A stretch of 64,000 nt of DNA from Artocarpus heterophyllus (Eukaryota > Streptophyta > Magnoliopsida > Rosales > Moraceae): the NCBI GenBank assembly GCA_025403435.1, contig CM046348.1, positions 17,143,179 through 17,207,178 of the forward strand. Reading direction: 5' to 3'. Below the pieces are notes generated by a model, which was given only the letters and a program-made list of their open reading frames with translations, did not search any database and was not told where the DNA came from. Shown here in pieces: positions 1 through 12,400 of the stretch. The stretch's first letter is position 1. Every line of letters starts with the position of its first letter. A program made the position numbers and the translations under genes.

Positions 1-1429
1 CTACACGAGGAAAAGAGGAGTAGATGGAAAGGTCGAAACCTTTAAAGCTAGACTGGTAGCTAAGGGTTATACGTAAAAGGAAGGAATCGATTATGAGGAA
101 ACCTTTTTGCTTGTAGCCATGTTCAAGTCCATCTAGATTCTCTTGTCCATAGTTGTTGCTCTCGACTACGAGATTTGACAGATGGATGTCAAGACGGCTT
201 TTCTGAATGGCTATCTTGATGAGTCCATTTATATGCAACAACCAGATGGGTTCAAGGTCAAAGGTCAAGAGGGTAAGGTTTGTAAGCTGCTAAAGTCAAT
301 TTATGGACTTAAGCAGGCTTCATGTTCTTGGAACATAAGATTTGATCAAGTGATCAAGACTTCTGGGTTCTCACAAAATGTGGATGAGCTATGTGTTTAC
401 AAACACATTAAGGATGGGAAGGTGGTTTTTCTACTACTCTATGCAGATGACATTCTGCTAATTAGCAATGACATTGGGGCGTTGTCATCTATCAAAGTAT
501 GGTTAACCAAGCAGTTTGACATGAAGGACTTGGGTGAGGTTAATTTTGTTCTCGGTATCTAGATCTTTTGGAATAGAAAAAACAAAATAATAGCTTTATC
601 TCAAGCTGGCTACATAGGTAAAATTCTCAAGAGGTTTGCAATGTAGGATTCCAAGAAAGGTGGGCAACCATCTAAGTCTAGAATTACTCTTTCTAAGAAA
701 GACTCTTCAAAGTTTGATGAAGAAAGAGAATACATGAAGAAGGTGCCTTATGCTTCGGCAGTGGGTAGTCTCATGTATGCCATGCTTTGCACAATATCAG
801 ATATTTGTTATGCGGTCGGGATTGTAAGTCGATTTCAGGCGAATCTAGGACCGAACCATTGGGTTACTGTTAAGCATATTTTCAAGTACCTGAGAAGGAC
901 TCGAGGATATATGCTTGTGTATTCAGGTGGGGACTTGACTCCTCTAGGATATACTGACTTGAATTTTCAATCCTGTTTGGATTCTAGGAAATCGATTTTG
1001 GATTTTGTGTTTACTCTGGGCGGCGGTGCCATCAGTTAGACAAATGTGAAGCAATATTGCACTTTGGATTCAACGATGGAGGCCGAGTATGTGGTAGCTA
1101 GTGATGCTTCGAAAGAAGCAGTGTGGCTCTACAAGTTCCTTGGGAATCTTAAGGTAGTTCCTGGCATTGATAAAGCGGTATCACTGTACTGTGATAACAG
1201 TGCAGCGATAGCTAATGCTAAGGAACTAAGATTTCACAAGAAGAGTAAGCATATTGATCGAAAGTATCATGTGATAAAGGACTTCATTGAGGGCGAGCAT
1301 GTCACGGTGTGCAAGATCGTGTCAAAGGACAATTTAGCTAATCCATTTATGAAGACACTTACTGGGAGAGTCTTCGAGAGGCATGTGGATGCTATGAGGA
1401 TGCGAGATTTGTCATATTTACTCACTTAG
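1..1429 (+). pseudogene. Ty1/copia pol remnant: reverse transcriptase and RNase H
   Basis: One reading frame (codons starting at 182, 734 and 1046 are all in phase) encodes the copia reverse transcriptase with the motifs MDVKTAFLNGYL, SIYGLKQAS and YADD, then the RNase H part with TMEAEY, YCDNSAA and KHIDRKYH. The frame is broken by in-frame stops at 74, 134, 176, 560, 644 and 1037 but I see no frameshift. The 5' part of the element (gag, protease, integrase, 5' LTR) lies outside the window. The 3' LTR follows 14 bases after the final stop. The element cannot make a full polyprotein. All six stops can be reached from the usual family codon by C-to-T or G-to-A changes, which fits decay of methylated cytosines. 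Confidence 0.93.
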
Positions 1430-2520
1430 TGCAAGTGGTAGATTGTTAGACATGTATGCCCTAAGGAGTAAAAATGTAATAAGTTTTTGGAGACATTTTT
1501 ATCAATAAAGAATTTATTTATTGTTTATATATCAAATCTTGTCCTCTTTACGTTCATATTTGTTGAATGTATGTTAAACAAACAAAATTCTAAGACTGTC
1601 TGTCTAAACCTTTAAGAATTAGGCATATGATGGACAGATTATACGAAAGACACGATTCTTAAGGTGATGGTCTAAATCATAAGATCCACGATCGAGGGAA
1701 TAAGTTAGGCACTTTATTCATGTAAAGATTGTTGTTTTGTCTATATCCCTATTAGGAGATGGTTTGTCTTGACCATCGGAGGTGGACTCCATGAATAGAA
1801 ACATTGGCATGTTGTCATAGGTGACGATGTGTTGAATCGGAATATAAAGTGAATTGATTTGGATTAATAATTCTGTCTCGGCAAATTAAATCACTTTAAA
1901 CAATCATTTGTATTGTATCTTAATCTTGAGATGAATAGTAGGCCCGTTGTCCTGACTTGTGTCTTTTGATGTACCAAAGGATGACACTCACATCTTAATA
2001 GTGGTGTGCATGCTGGTACGTTGGAGACATGACTCTTGATAGCGTAGACCTGTTATTCATAGATATAGAATCCATAGCTCCTCTTTAGGGGTAGTGATAT
2101 CCTCTTATATGCGTTATCCTGTAATTGAAAAAGTGGAGCGCTCAACCATTTGGATACATAGGTGTAACCGAATAGTATATTGTCTTTGGATGGTAAGTTT
2201 TTCGATGGTAAGATAATGGAACGTAAGATAAAAATAATTAGAAAGGTAAGACAAAACTTGTCCTTAAGCCGATTATGGATAATCCTATGGGGATAATATG
2301 TCATGGAGACTTAGCTATACGGACTTCATAATTCTATGTAGTTTGAGAGTGTAGCTCCAAGCTTTTAGTGGAGTAGCGTTGGAGTTGATAATTATGAAAT
2401 GTATATTTGGGATATTGGGTTTCATAATTATTGGGAGCTTGAACTATATAGGTTCATTTGGTCCCTTTTGGTAACTCACAAAATCCTGTAACGATACGGC
2501 GTGCTTTTCCAATAATTAGT

Positions 2521-2592
2521 GACTTATGTCAGAGCTATTAGATTGGTTGAAATTCAGACTTATGTCAGAGCTATTAGATTGCTTGAAATTCG
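2521..2592 (+). repeat. 36-bp tandem duplication inside the LTR
   Basis: Two adjacent copies (2521-2556 and 2557-2592) begin gacttatgtcagagctatta and differ at only a couple of positions. The near identity suggests a recent duplication relative to the rest of this decayed element. Confidence 0.9.
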
Positions 2593-2601
2593 AAAGAATC
2601 A

Positions 2602-2850
2602 AATAATTCATGTCTATTTATTGTTTAAATTAATTTTGTGATAAAATTAATTCAAGAAAAACTTGATGAATTATTGGGATCGAATAATTCTTGTCTGTTT
2701 ATCGGTTAAATTAATTTTGTTATAAAATTAATTCAAGATAAACTTGTTGAGTTATTGGAATTAGATAATTCTTGTCTGTTTATCAGTTGATTTAATTTTG
2801 AATAAATTAAATCAAGATAAACTTGTAGAATTATTAGAAATTCATTTATT
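2602..2850 (+). repeat. About 81-bp tandem repeat, three copies, in the LTR
   Basis: Copies start near 2602, 2683 and 2763. Each has the order aataattc, tgtctgtttat, then a ttaattttg / aaaattaattcaag self-complementary pair, then aacttg and gaattatt. Each unit can therefore fold into a small hairpin. The block lies upstream of the TATA box in the U3 part. Confidence 0.85.
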
Positions 2851-2984
2851 TTCTTAGAGATTATCTAGATAAAGTTGTTTTAATAAGATAATTTCTCTAT
2901 TGGGTTATTTGAATTAAAACTTAGACTTTATCCTATAGAATCTCGGGTGAAAAATAAAAGATTAGGTAAGATTTTTTTCAGCAG

Positions 2985-3061
2985 TTCGGCATGCCGACCC
3001 TCAAGTTCGGCCTGCCGATGAGGCAAGTTTGGCCTGTCGATTAAGCAGATCGGCCTGCCAA
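2985..3061 (+). repeat. GC-rich 21-22-bp repeat (TTCGGCCTGCCGA), four copies
   Basis: Copies start at about 2985, 3006, 3028 and 3049, each carrying a variant of the near-palindrome TTCGGCCTGCCGA. It is a GC-rich island in an AT-rich LTR, about 120-195 bp upstream of the TATA box. The position suggests promoter-proximal regulatory repeats, but no function is shown. Confidence 0.85.
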
Positions 3062-3179
3062 TGCGTGATAAAAAGATCACGTGGTTTTACGCGAATTTCA
3101 TCAGATATTGATCCGAATTTGATTCTGATTTGAATTTTTGAGATATTATCTAATAAGGACTGACCCTAGACCCAACCTC

Positions 3180-3187
3180 TATAAATA
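3180..3187 (+). promoter_or_regulatory. LTR TATA box
   Basis: TATAAATA lies in the last fifth of the LTR, where the U3/R boundary of a copia LTR is expected. Transcription would start about 30 bp downstream. Confidence 0.55.
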
Positions 3188-3580
3188 ATTAGTGAGTCTC
3201 ATAAGTTATTCAGATCAATTGAGAGATTAAGAGTGATACTTTGCTGGTGAAAATCTGAAAACTCCCTGAGAGCTCTTGTTCACAAATCACAAACACTAGC
3301 TTTGGGTTCTCTCAATTGGTTGGAAAGAGAGTCACCTAGAGGAAGAGTTGTACATGTGAGCCCACACTCACTCCGATCGTGGATAGAGAATAGCAAAGAA
3401 GACCAGTTGGTTGAAGCTCTTCTGGAATGTTACTTCTCTTCACGAATTGCAGAAGTTCTTCGGCATTCAAAGGTTAGTAAGATCTAGTTAATTTATACAT
3501 ATAGAATGTCAAACTTGTGTTTTAGAAAATACTTTGATATAAAAATTTTTAAAATTCTGCTGCGTATTATTTTTTCAACA

Positions 3581-5903
3581 ATGATAGGAGGCAAATGTGA
3601 CACTCAAAAATCTTTTTTCTAGAAAACTATTGCTTTTTAAAGGATCATCGATCATTCACTACAATCACTTTCCATAAGATTGTTTTTTACAAGTATTTAT
3701 AAACTAGGCATTCTTCTACAATTTTAGAAGATTTTGCTTGGATGAGCTTGGCTTCGGCTTGACGACAAAGCCAACGACGTAATACCAATCAACTTCACAT
3801 CAAACTTTCATGCGACATATTTTATTGCTTTCTGAATTGAGATACAAAAATTTAAAAACTTTCAAATTTTACTCGAGCTTTTTCTCGGTTGTCATTAGAT
3901 CCGGAATCTTGGAGCGTAAATTTCTTCCAATATATAATTTATCCCTCCTAAATTCGGAAAATTTTGGAAAACTTCGAAAATAAATTTTCTTTAGACTTAA
4001 AATCGTTCTGAAGAGGAAAAGAATTTGCCGCCCTCCCTCCCATGAGATGAAAATTCAGCAATTGTGAACCGTAATTCTCAAGACTAGAATATATAAAATC
4101 AATGTATAGATTTTGACAAAAGGTTTCTCAAAAGCGAAAAAAGAAAAAGGGAAAAAAAAAAAAAAGAAGAAGCCTGATAAGAGTTGTTCCGTGAGAAAGT
4201 TGCAAGTGAAAAGTAAGATCAAGAGTTTGGCATGCAAACTTGGTGATTATTCATTAACAAAGTCCCTAATTTGATCATTATATATAAAATGATTGTGCTA
4301 TATATAAACGGAAAAAAAAGAACATGATCATTAATCAACATGACTGCACACGAATGACCCTGAAAACTTCGTTCCAATTGATCTCTATTAAGTCTTTTAA
4401 AAGGAGATTTCTTCTATACGATGAAAAGGATATAAAAATAATAATACACATCTAAACAACATTTTATTACAACAAACAACGATTTTACTAATAAATTCTA
4501 ATAGAACAATTAAAGGAAAATAGGGCAAAACAGACACCAAAAGAGCACCATAGATCGACACATGGCTCTTTCACATGTGCTATATAATCTATTAAAATAT
4601 TTGATCAAACAATGTCGAGAATCTCATAGCACTAAAGCAGCACAAGAGACAACCATAAACAACAATGAACAAGGCTTGAAGCAAAAAGACAGCAGTTAAT
4701 GCCTATAACAAAAAGAAAATTTTGGGCATCAGATTATAAGGGGAGAAGAACTGTCAATGTGCTATTGAACTAACAAACACGCACCATACACACAACCCAA
4801 AGTAGCCCCCCAACATGAAACTTTTTACACGATGTATTAAATGTGATGCATCATCAGGGACGAGACCTCAAGAGAGCAGGGAGCTACACTTATAGTACTC
4901 TACCGAAAACAACAAGCATCCCAATGCCATTCTGTCTTAGATTTGGCCCCTATGCCTTCTAACAACACATACTTGTTCTACTACCATTCCAATTGTAAGA
5001 GAGTTTGTAATATGTCCCTCAAATGGATAAGAACAAAGATCACACAAAAAATAAAAATATATATATGTATTTTCTTAGTATTTGAAATCAACGTGCAGCA
5101 CCGCAATGCTAGAAATTGAGGTTGCAGTGTTGAAATAGTACAAAGTGCACTTTTGGGTTGGAGAATCCAACGCCGTGGTGGTAGGTATATGGCACCTAGG
5201 TGCCATATTGCCTAGGCACTGGTGCTGCGACACCCAATGGGTAGCACTAGTGGCTGACAATAACACTTTTTATAATCCTATGAACTTGGCGCCATGACGT
5301 TAGCTCGAAAAGCTGTCATTTTAAAAGTTGTGTGATGCGAATTGTTTCGAACCTTTTTTTTGTGTTTATACTTTCATACAAACCTAAATACCTATTGGAA
5401 ATAGACATATCTATTGAAATAGTTGCATTATTTCATAAAAGGATACCTCTACGTGAAAAGTTACATAAGTTGAAAAGATTGCACTGGTTCATAAAATGGC
5501 ACCCCTACGTGTTAATAAATATCTAGAATTATATGTTTTATATCTTGTTCTAGAATACAATATTATTGCTATATATTATGTTCAGGATTTATTATATCTT
5601 AGGGGTAATTTGCCGTCAAAATCCGTTAACAAACTTAGTAGGGGCAAATAAAATCTTTAAGCAAAGTATTCTCAATACAGTTCAAACTCAACTTTGTTTC
5701 TAGATTTTCTTAACCTTTCTACCCACAAAATTTTCAACACCAGTGTCATCTTTACAAGCTCATGCAGGAAAACACAAGGCGGATAGCCTAGTGATGCGCC
5801 CAAAGACAGTGATGGGACAACAACCAAAATGCTACTTTTGTTTTCATGTCTCTCTTCTCTCTAAGACCGGCACACAAAAATATATTTAGTTTAGGGCTTA
5901 ATC
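3581..5903. other. AT-rich DNA, no gene recognised
   Basis: Short open frames here show no recognisable domain or splice structure. The stretch from about 4430 to 5060 is less AT-biased and could be the remains of a transcribed sequence, but I cannot identify it. A perfect 22-bp palindrome is listed separately. Confidence 0.5.
5187..5208. repeat. Perfect 22-bp palindrome
   Basis: The 22 bases read identically on both strands. The half-site is ATATGGCACCT, centred between 5197 and 5198. A degenerate echo (gcctaggcac) follows at 5210-5219. Confidence 0.9.
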
Positions 5904-6625
5904 CCATAAATGGTCCTTAAGATTTATGCACAGTCTCACTTAGTCCCTAACTTAAAAAAGTCTTACTTTTAATCCCTAATTTATTACTTTGTCTGTTTTG
6001 ATCCCTATACTAGTCAAGTATTAAATATTTAATATAAATTTTTAAAATATTCCACTTTAGTCTATAACTTATTACACTATTTTATTTCTAGTCTCTCCTT
6101 TCATTAGCTAAGAGTTATTGGGACCAAAATTTGAGTTTTAATGCAAGAGACTAAATATCACAATTTTGATGCATGTAGTTCAAACAAAAAAAAAATTATC
6201 ATATTGTTAGTCAGATGAATTTTAATTTAATATATGTAAGTTGAATCCTTAGTGCCAGTATATAAGTATTGGATAACCATGTAATTTAAATAACAAGCAA
6301 ATCATTATGGTGTGAATGTATATACTAACACTTATATATTGTACTAGATGATTGTACAATATTATGATTACTGTGTGGAATATATTGGCATTACAAAATT
6401 CAACTTACTCTTTAAAAAAAATTGAAACTCATCTAACTCATGATGTGATAACTGTTTTGGTTTTAGTTACATGCATCAAAATTATTCTATTTAGTTTCTC
6501 ACTTTATTTTTTTTTTTCAATTTTGTTCCCTCGTAACAGCATCCTAATGGGGAGACCAAAATTGAAACAGAGTAGTAGATTAGAGATCAAATGAAACATT
6601 TTAAAAATTTTTGTTAAATATTTAA
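5904..6625. mobile_element. Foldback/MITE-like element with long inverted repeats
   Basis: The stretch at about 6030-6290 is the imperfect reverse complement of about 6370-6625; for example ttttgatgcatgtag at 6162 pairs with ctacatgcatcaaaa-like sequence near 6470. The arms contain the recurrent plant motif of agtccctaac / ttggtccc type. The outer left part (5904-6030) has no partner on the right, so the right end is shortened. The same family occurs at 47130-48175, with a right-arm fragment at 12597-12654. No coding capacity. Confidence 0.7.
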
Positions 6626-7757
6626 TAGTGTGTTTGGCAACCTTAGTTTCAACCAAAACTTTTGGTTGCTACAATATCAATAAAAAGTCAACTACAATGC
6701 CAAGTGTTTGGATCTAAAATTGTGGGTCCGATTAATCTCAAGTACAAGATTGTCCAAGTAATTATACTCGGTGAATCCAAGGTCGATTCTACAGGGAAAA
6801 GGTATTGTAAAGGTCCAATATATCAACTATATTATTTTTATTTATTAGCTAAAAAATTTAAGGATTAAAGTTAATTATTTACAATTTATTTATAATATTT
6901 GTACATTTTTTACATTTTCTATTTTTAGATTTTTTTGTGATTTTTGAAATTTTAATAACAAGAAATGTGGTTTAATTTAAATGGTAAATGAAACTTCAAC
7001 GATAAGTACAATTTAATTTAGAAGAAACAACAATTATAACAAAACTAAAAATCAAAGGAAGAAACAACAATTATAACAACGTTGAAAATTAAATGTTCTC
7101 TTCTGCCAATTAACTTAAATATATTTTAGTTTTTCTAAAACTTTTTATTAAAATGGTTTAAGCATGCAATATGTCATCTTTTGTCTACAATAAATCAAGA
7201 GTTACTAAGCATTAAATGTGTCGATTTATGTCTATAATACATAAAAAACTCATTTTAACAAGTAAACATGATTTCAAGATTAACTAACTAAAATTACCAA
7301 CATAATTAAAGTTAAGCATTTATCATGTCATTCCATGTCTATGAATTGTCAAGTGTTTCTAAGTATTACCCGTATCAGCCTATGTCTATGAAAAATCAAA
7401 ACTTAATTTTGCAAGAATTTTAGCTAAGTTAATAAGAAAATCATAATTTTTCTAAAAATGATTTTGACATCATAACTGCTTAGAAAGCTTTGAAAAATAA
7501 AAAAATATATATTTAGCTTAATTTTGCTAGAATTTTTCATCTTTCCTCAACTAAAAAAGAAAGTAGAAAAACATAACTGAAGTAAAAAAAACACACATAA
7601 TATTAGTAAATGTAACTATTTTACAACATAATAACTATAAATATTTTACAAAAACTTAAAACTAAACAAGATAGAAAACTAACCTAAGAGAGAAGGAAGG
7701 AGATAACTCTCCAAAATAGTGAGAAAGGGGTGAGGATTACATTGAAGGAATGGGAGG

Positions 7758-7765
7758 TATTTATA
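7758..7765 (-). promoter_or_regulatory. TATA box of the family D LTR (minus copy)
   Basis: On the minus strand this reads TATAAATA, at the same relative place as the TATA box at 31567 in the plus copy. Conservation in both copies supports a genuine LTR promoter position. Confidence 0.5.
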
Positions 7766-8745
7766 GGTGAAAGATGGTAACTATTTACATAATTTTTTTA
7801 CATAGATTTATTTATTTATTATTTTATTTAGATATTTTTTTATGTAAAATGACTATGATTACAATATGGGATTTTTCTTATTTTTTGGAATTAATTTTGG
7901 CTGCCCCACATCAATCAGTTCATATAGAACTGATTTATAACTTTTTCACTTTTTTTTCTTTTCTTTCTCCCATGAAACTAGCCTGGAATATGCTAATTTT
8001 ACTTTGTGATCCAGTGGGGCATGGAGAATGGGAAGAAGGAACAGATGCTATTCAAGATGTCCAAACACATGGGACCAAGCTGAAAAACAGTCGTGATAGA
8101 GATAGCTGGCGAAGAACGGCTGGGACCAAATGGTAGGAACCTTCTTGGTTGGATCGGTTTGATTATCTCATCCAATGGCTAAGAAAACACCCCAACGGCT
8201 AAGAAAACACATCAATGGAATAGGGTGCATTGGATCTGCTTTGGACTCTAACACTAGCCATGACACATAAACGACCCAGATCTGTTTTGAGGCGCGATCG
8301 GATAGCTAACAGGATGCCATGTGGTATTTCTTGTTTGATTTATAAATTTTTTATTTCTTATGCATTTGAGGTCCCTTTTTGCCCCCTTTTTGGTGCCATT
8401 TTGCTCCTTTCTTTTTCTTTTTTCATTTTTCAAGTCTAAAATAAAATAAACAAAATAAAATTAATAATTTTACAAGCATAATATTTATAATAATTTTAAA
8501 AATATTTATTTTACAATAAAACGCACAAAGCACACTAAAAATAAATAAAAACTTTTAAAATTAATAAACCTTTATAATTTCACATAGATATATTATTTAA
8601 GACTTGAGAATATTTTTAGACATTACTAAAAATTTTAAAAAACATATTTACAAACTAAAACTTATTTTCAAACACTTTAAGACTAAAATAAAATCACACA
8701 AGATTATTTTTACGGCTTTAATTATTTTCAAACTAATTAATTATA

Positions 8746-8883
8746 ACCCAAGCCTTGGAACATACTATAGCCCCAGGTGGTGAAGAGCAGACATCGAGAT
8801 GCCAAACCTTCCTGTCTATGTGAGCTTTTGGGGAAGATCAGCCTATTATCCCTAAAGTAACTTTTATCCGTTGAGTGACAGCC
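8746..8883 (-). pseudogene. Plastid-type 23S rRNA fragment (domain V), nuclear copy
   Basis: The plus strand is the complement of large-subunit rRNA. Segments such as gatcagcctattatcccta, taacttttatccgttgag, cttggaacatacta and gacatcgaga match the peptidyl-transferase region of plastid 23S rRNA as I remember it. About 138 bp are preserved; the flanks are ordinary AT-rich sequence. Most differences from the remembered sequence are C-to-T or G-to-A, as expected for methylated non-functional DNA. It is far too short to be a working rRNA gene (plastid 23S is about 2.8 kb). It lies inside the family D LTR and is missing from the other copy, so it arrived by insertion. A mitochondrial or bacterial source is less likely. 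Confidence 0.85.
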
Positions 8884-9414
8884 AAAGAAAGCAATCTTAT
8901 TTTTAATTCAAAATCATTTTTTATCAGATCAAATAAGATAACATTAGGATTTTCGGGACAATTTAGTTCCTTCCCTAGATAGGACTTTGAATACTCAGTT
9001 GATCAACCCTTACTACATAAATATTTAATTCTAAAAATTACTAAAAATATTATTAAATATAAAAAATACACTAGAGACATATTATGAAACATAATAACAC
9101 TAAAAATACACAGATACTGAAGACACTAAAACATTAAACCAAACTTAATTGGTTTTAAAAAACAAATATTTTACAAACAAAGACATTTAAAATTATTATC
9201 TAAAAAGCTAAATTGACTTATAAACATAAAAACATATTAAAAACATGATTTTAAACATATTTTTATACAAACACACTACAATACTATCAATCACACAGAT
9301 GCTATAATTAAGGGATTTAACAAGAAATATGAATGCAAAATGATGATATTTAGCCTTAAGAAATGTACATTTTTATAGTCTCATCATCAAGCTCTCATAT
9401 GCTACGGTGTTTTT

Positions 9415-12400
9415 TGTCACAACCCGCCTTTTCGGGCTGTGATAAAACTCTTTCTTACTTATTTTACGGTAAAAATTTAGGAATTTTTTTTTAAACGAGA
9501 ATAAATAATTTGCTTACATTAGCTTTGGCAATTCCCAAAATACTTTCACATACTTGTATTTACATAATTAATACTTTTACTTTTACAACATCTTTCTTTT
9601 AAACATTTCATTTCAAAATAACTTTAAACATACACAGCAGAAAACATTACAGCAGCGGACTCCATACCTAATCTGCACACCATCCACCCCTCCGCCAGCT
9701 CACCATTTGAACTTATTCTGACCTTTTCGTCGGAATACCTACAGTATGAAATACTTAATGAGCTAACGCCCAATAAGTCCCATAAATCCCACATGGATAT
9801 TCACATGAATGCATGAATCAATTATGCTTTCTTATAAACTTTCTTTATCCTTATTATTTCTTATCTTTACTAGGGCTCAAGTGTTCGTACCATTGCGCAA
9901 TTTCATTTAGGTCTACGTAACGCCGTAACCGAAACATATCCTTTAAACTCCCATTGAGTTAGGAGTCGGAACGACACTTTTTTTAATTTCTGGTGATACA
10001 TTTATCAGTCCATTTATTATGGTTGACATACCATGCATGAAGTGATAATTACATATTATCCATGAAGCATAAATTCTCTTGCATAGCATAGTACACAAAG
10101 GTACTTACTTTATATACATACTGGTACACATTAATATACGCACACGTATATAGCATAATGTACTCACAGGTACTTAACATAAAATATACACACATATACC
10201 TACTTTATACATACTCAAGTATTTATTATTGTACACGCAGGTACAAAATCATGATACACATGCTCATTTTCATTATTGTACACACTGGTACACATTAATA
10301 TGTTCACAATTATTCATACATGACTATACCCCTAGGTATTCATATCGTGGCAAACATACAAGTTTACACTTAATTATACGCACAGGTATACATATACATA
10401 CATTTCTTTCTAAACCTACTTTTCATACTGTAGGTGGGAAGGGTACTTACTTGATGCGAATGTTGAGCAACTTAACCTCATTTCCCTTCTCCTAGACTCC
10501 TAGGATCCTGTTGGCCAATTACAAAGCCATTAGCCAAATTTCACTATATTTCGATACGAAACATCCGTTAGTTAATAAATTGAGTTGCATTACTATGTAC
10601 AACTCTAAAAACCACTGTTTTTTTCTTATTTCTATCTAACTTTACCCTATCGTTTCTAACGAAGGGTGGGAACCTTTCTAGTCGTTTTCTTATCCCATTG
10701 GAAACATTTCAAAGCGGTTTGGGTTATTTGGACAAAAAATACGATTTTGCCCTTCGTGGTTCCACTAACCTACTCGAGCTCGATTTCGTTATTCTTTTGA
10801 AAAAAAATCACATACTAATTTCAAAATAACACCCTAGTGGGTCAAATCTCTTTATTTCTCAATTATGCCCCATTTTCATTAAACTTTGCGGTTTAGTCGC
10901 TGAACTAAAAATTTTGACGATTTTACCCCCAGGACTAAAATTTACTTCTTTGCATCAAAATTTCCTATTTTTCTCAAGGATCATTTTTACTTAAGGTACC
11001 ATACCTTAAATCATTTTAAAAAATGATATTTTTACATATTAAGACTTTTTTCACTTTTAACACATTCTTGAAAAATAAAAAACTCACAAATGATTGAGTT
11101 TTTAGACAAACCATCTACAAAACCTAACAGTTTCGTTGAGATCTACAACTTTCGTGTTTTAACTTTTCCCAAAATCTCACTGTACAGGGGCATTTTGACT
11201 ATTTTTCAAATCTACTGAGAAGGAACTTTTTCTTTCAATTTAGTCCCTATGGAAGTTTTACAAAAATCCATTTAAAAATTACAATTCTACCCCTGCAAAA
11301 ACCATTCCATGCCTTAATCAAAAGATTCTCATACTCAAACATCACTTTTGCAAAGTCTAACATCAAAATTGCAAAAATAATACTTTTTGCAAAAATTACC
11401 ATTTTGCACTATAAACCAAAGTTTCACAACTTAAACTTGCCATTCATCACATATACATGAAATTTCATCAAATATGTGCTCAAGAACTCACATGGGTTTT
11501 AAGAAATAAAAATCAAAACAAAATTCAAAACTTTGAACTTTAAAACTTACCCAAATAGCTCTTTTTTTGATTTCTAGCCTTCAAAGTTCCTTTGAACTCC
11601 CTCCTAGGCTTCCTTTCCATGCAAAAATACCATGGATTAATTTTTGCCCTTTACCCATGAAATCCCTTGAAAACTCATGAAAAAGTTAAAGATTTTACCT
11701 TAAAACTTATGAGAAATCTTTGTACTTGCTTGTAAAACTTGTTTGGGGTCATTTTTGCAAAGTTTGGGGGCTGAGAAATTTTTTTTGAAAGCTTGGTTAT
11801 GGCTGCCGGATCTTGGAGCAAAAGAAAGGAAATAAATTTTTGTGATAACTTTGCCTTAAATGCTTCCTTATCACATTTGATGACTCATGGTCATCCATTA
11901 AACTACCCTAGGTGTCCTCATCTTATTGGGCCACATTGCATGGCTTGTTGGCCCAATAGAATTCAAGCAAATATCCACTTTATGGAATTAAAAATTTATA
12001 CTGTGTAATTTTTTATCACACAGTATTTTTCCTATACTGCCGTGGTCAATTCAGTGGACTTTCTATCCTTAGACTGTATAAAAATATTTAACTTACTTTT
12101 CGTTTACTTTTGGAGGCCAATCGTAACATTTTTCGTATCTGTGTTTTTATTTAGCAGTATTCTTATACTGCTCTGGCCTCCTTTCTACCCATGGTTAGGG
12201 TTAGGACAACCTTTATGTCCTATTTATATTCTAATCATCCATTCGTTTATATCACAATTTAACAATTAGTTGTGACATGAAATTCATTTTATGGATATTA
12301 TGCACAAATCTCTGAGTCATCAAACTTATAAAATTTTTATTTTACAATATCCACCATTGCATTACATATGTCATAAAATTTACAATCAATGCCGCTCATT

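Larger units (their letters stand above)
1444..3580 (+). mobile_element. 3' LTR of the copia element
   Basis: The LTR begins TGTTAGACATG directly after a purine-rich tract (caagtggtagat) and ends TTTTTCAACA, giving a TG...CA repeat of 2137 bp. It sits downstream of the pol stop in the same orientation. It contains three separate tandem repeat blocks and a TATA box about 400 bp before its end. The 5' LTR is not in the window, so the boundaries rest on the TG/CA ends and the purine tract rather than on pairwise comparison. No target duplication can be tested. Confidence 0.8.
6697..9387 (-). mobile_element. Long LTR-like repeat (family D), minus copy, probably Ty3/gypsy Tat/Athila type
   Basis: Read on the minus strand it starts TGATGAGAC at 9387 and can be aligned by eye over most of its length with the plus-strand copy at 30548-32370. 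Shared landmarks include acatttcttaag, aaaataaatattttt, agggagcaaaa-like and the ttttagttgaggaaa / ttttagctgaagtgag block. Near its end (about 6720-6800) it has the gaatcgaccttggattcacc motif, which I associate with LTRs of Tat/Athila gypsy elements. A TATA box lies at 7765-7758. The 6697 end is the least certain. It is interrupted by an insert carrying a plastid 23S rRNA fragment. No internal gag-pol is attached, so it is a solo LTR or fragment. Confidence 0.65.

Noticed and set aside
2521..3061. CRISPR-like array
   Set aside because: Repeats are directly adjacent or imperfect, have no unique spacers of constant length, and lie inside a plant LTR.
10229..10495. 88-codon histidine/threonine-rich frame
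   Set aside because: It is a translation of the degenerate GGTAC repeat within the solo gypsy LTR.
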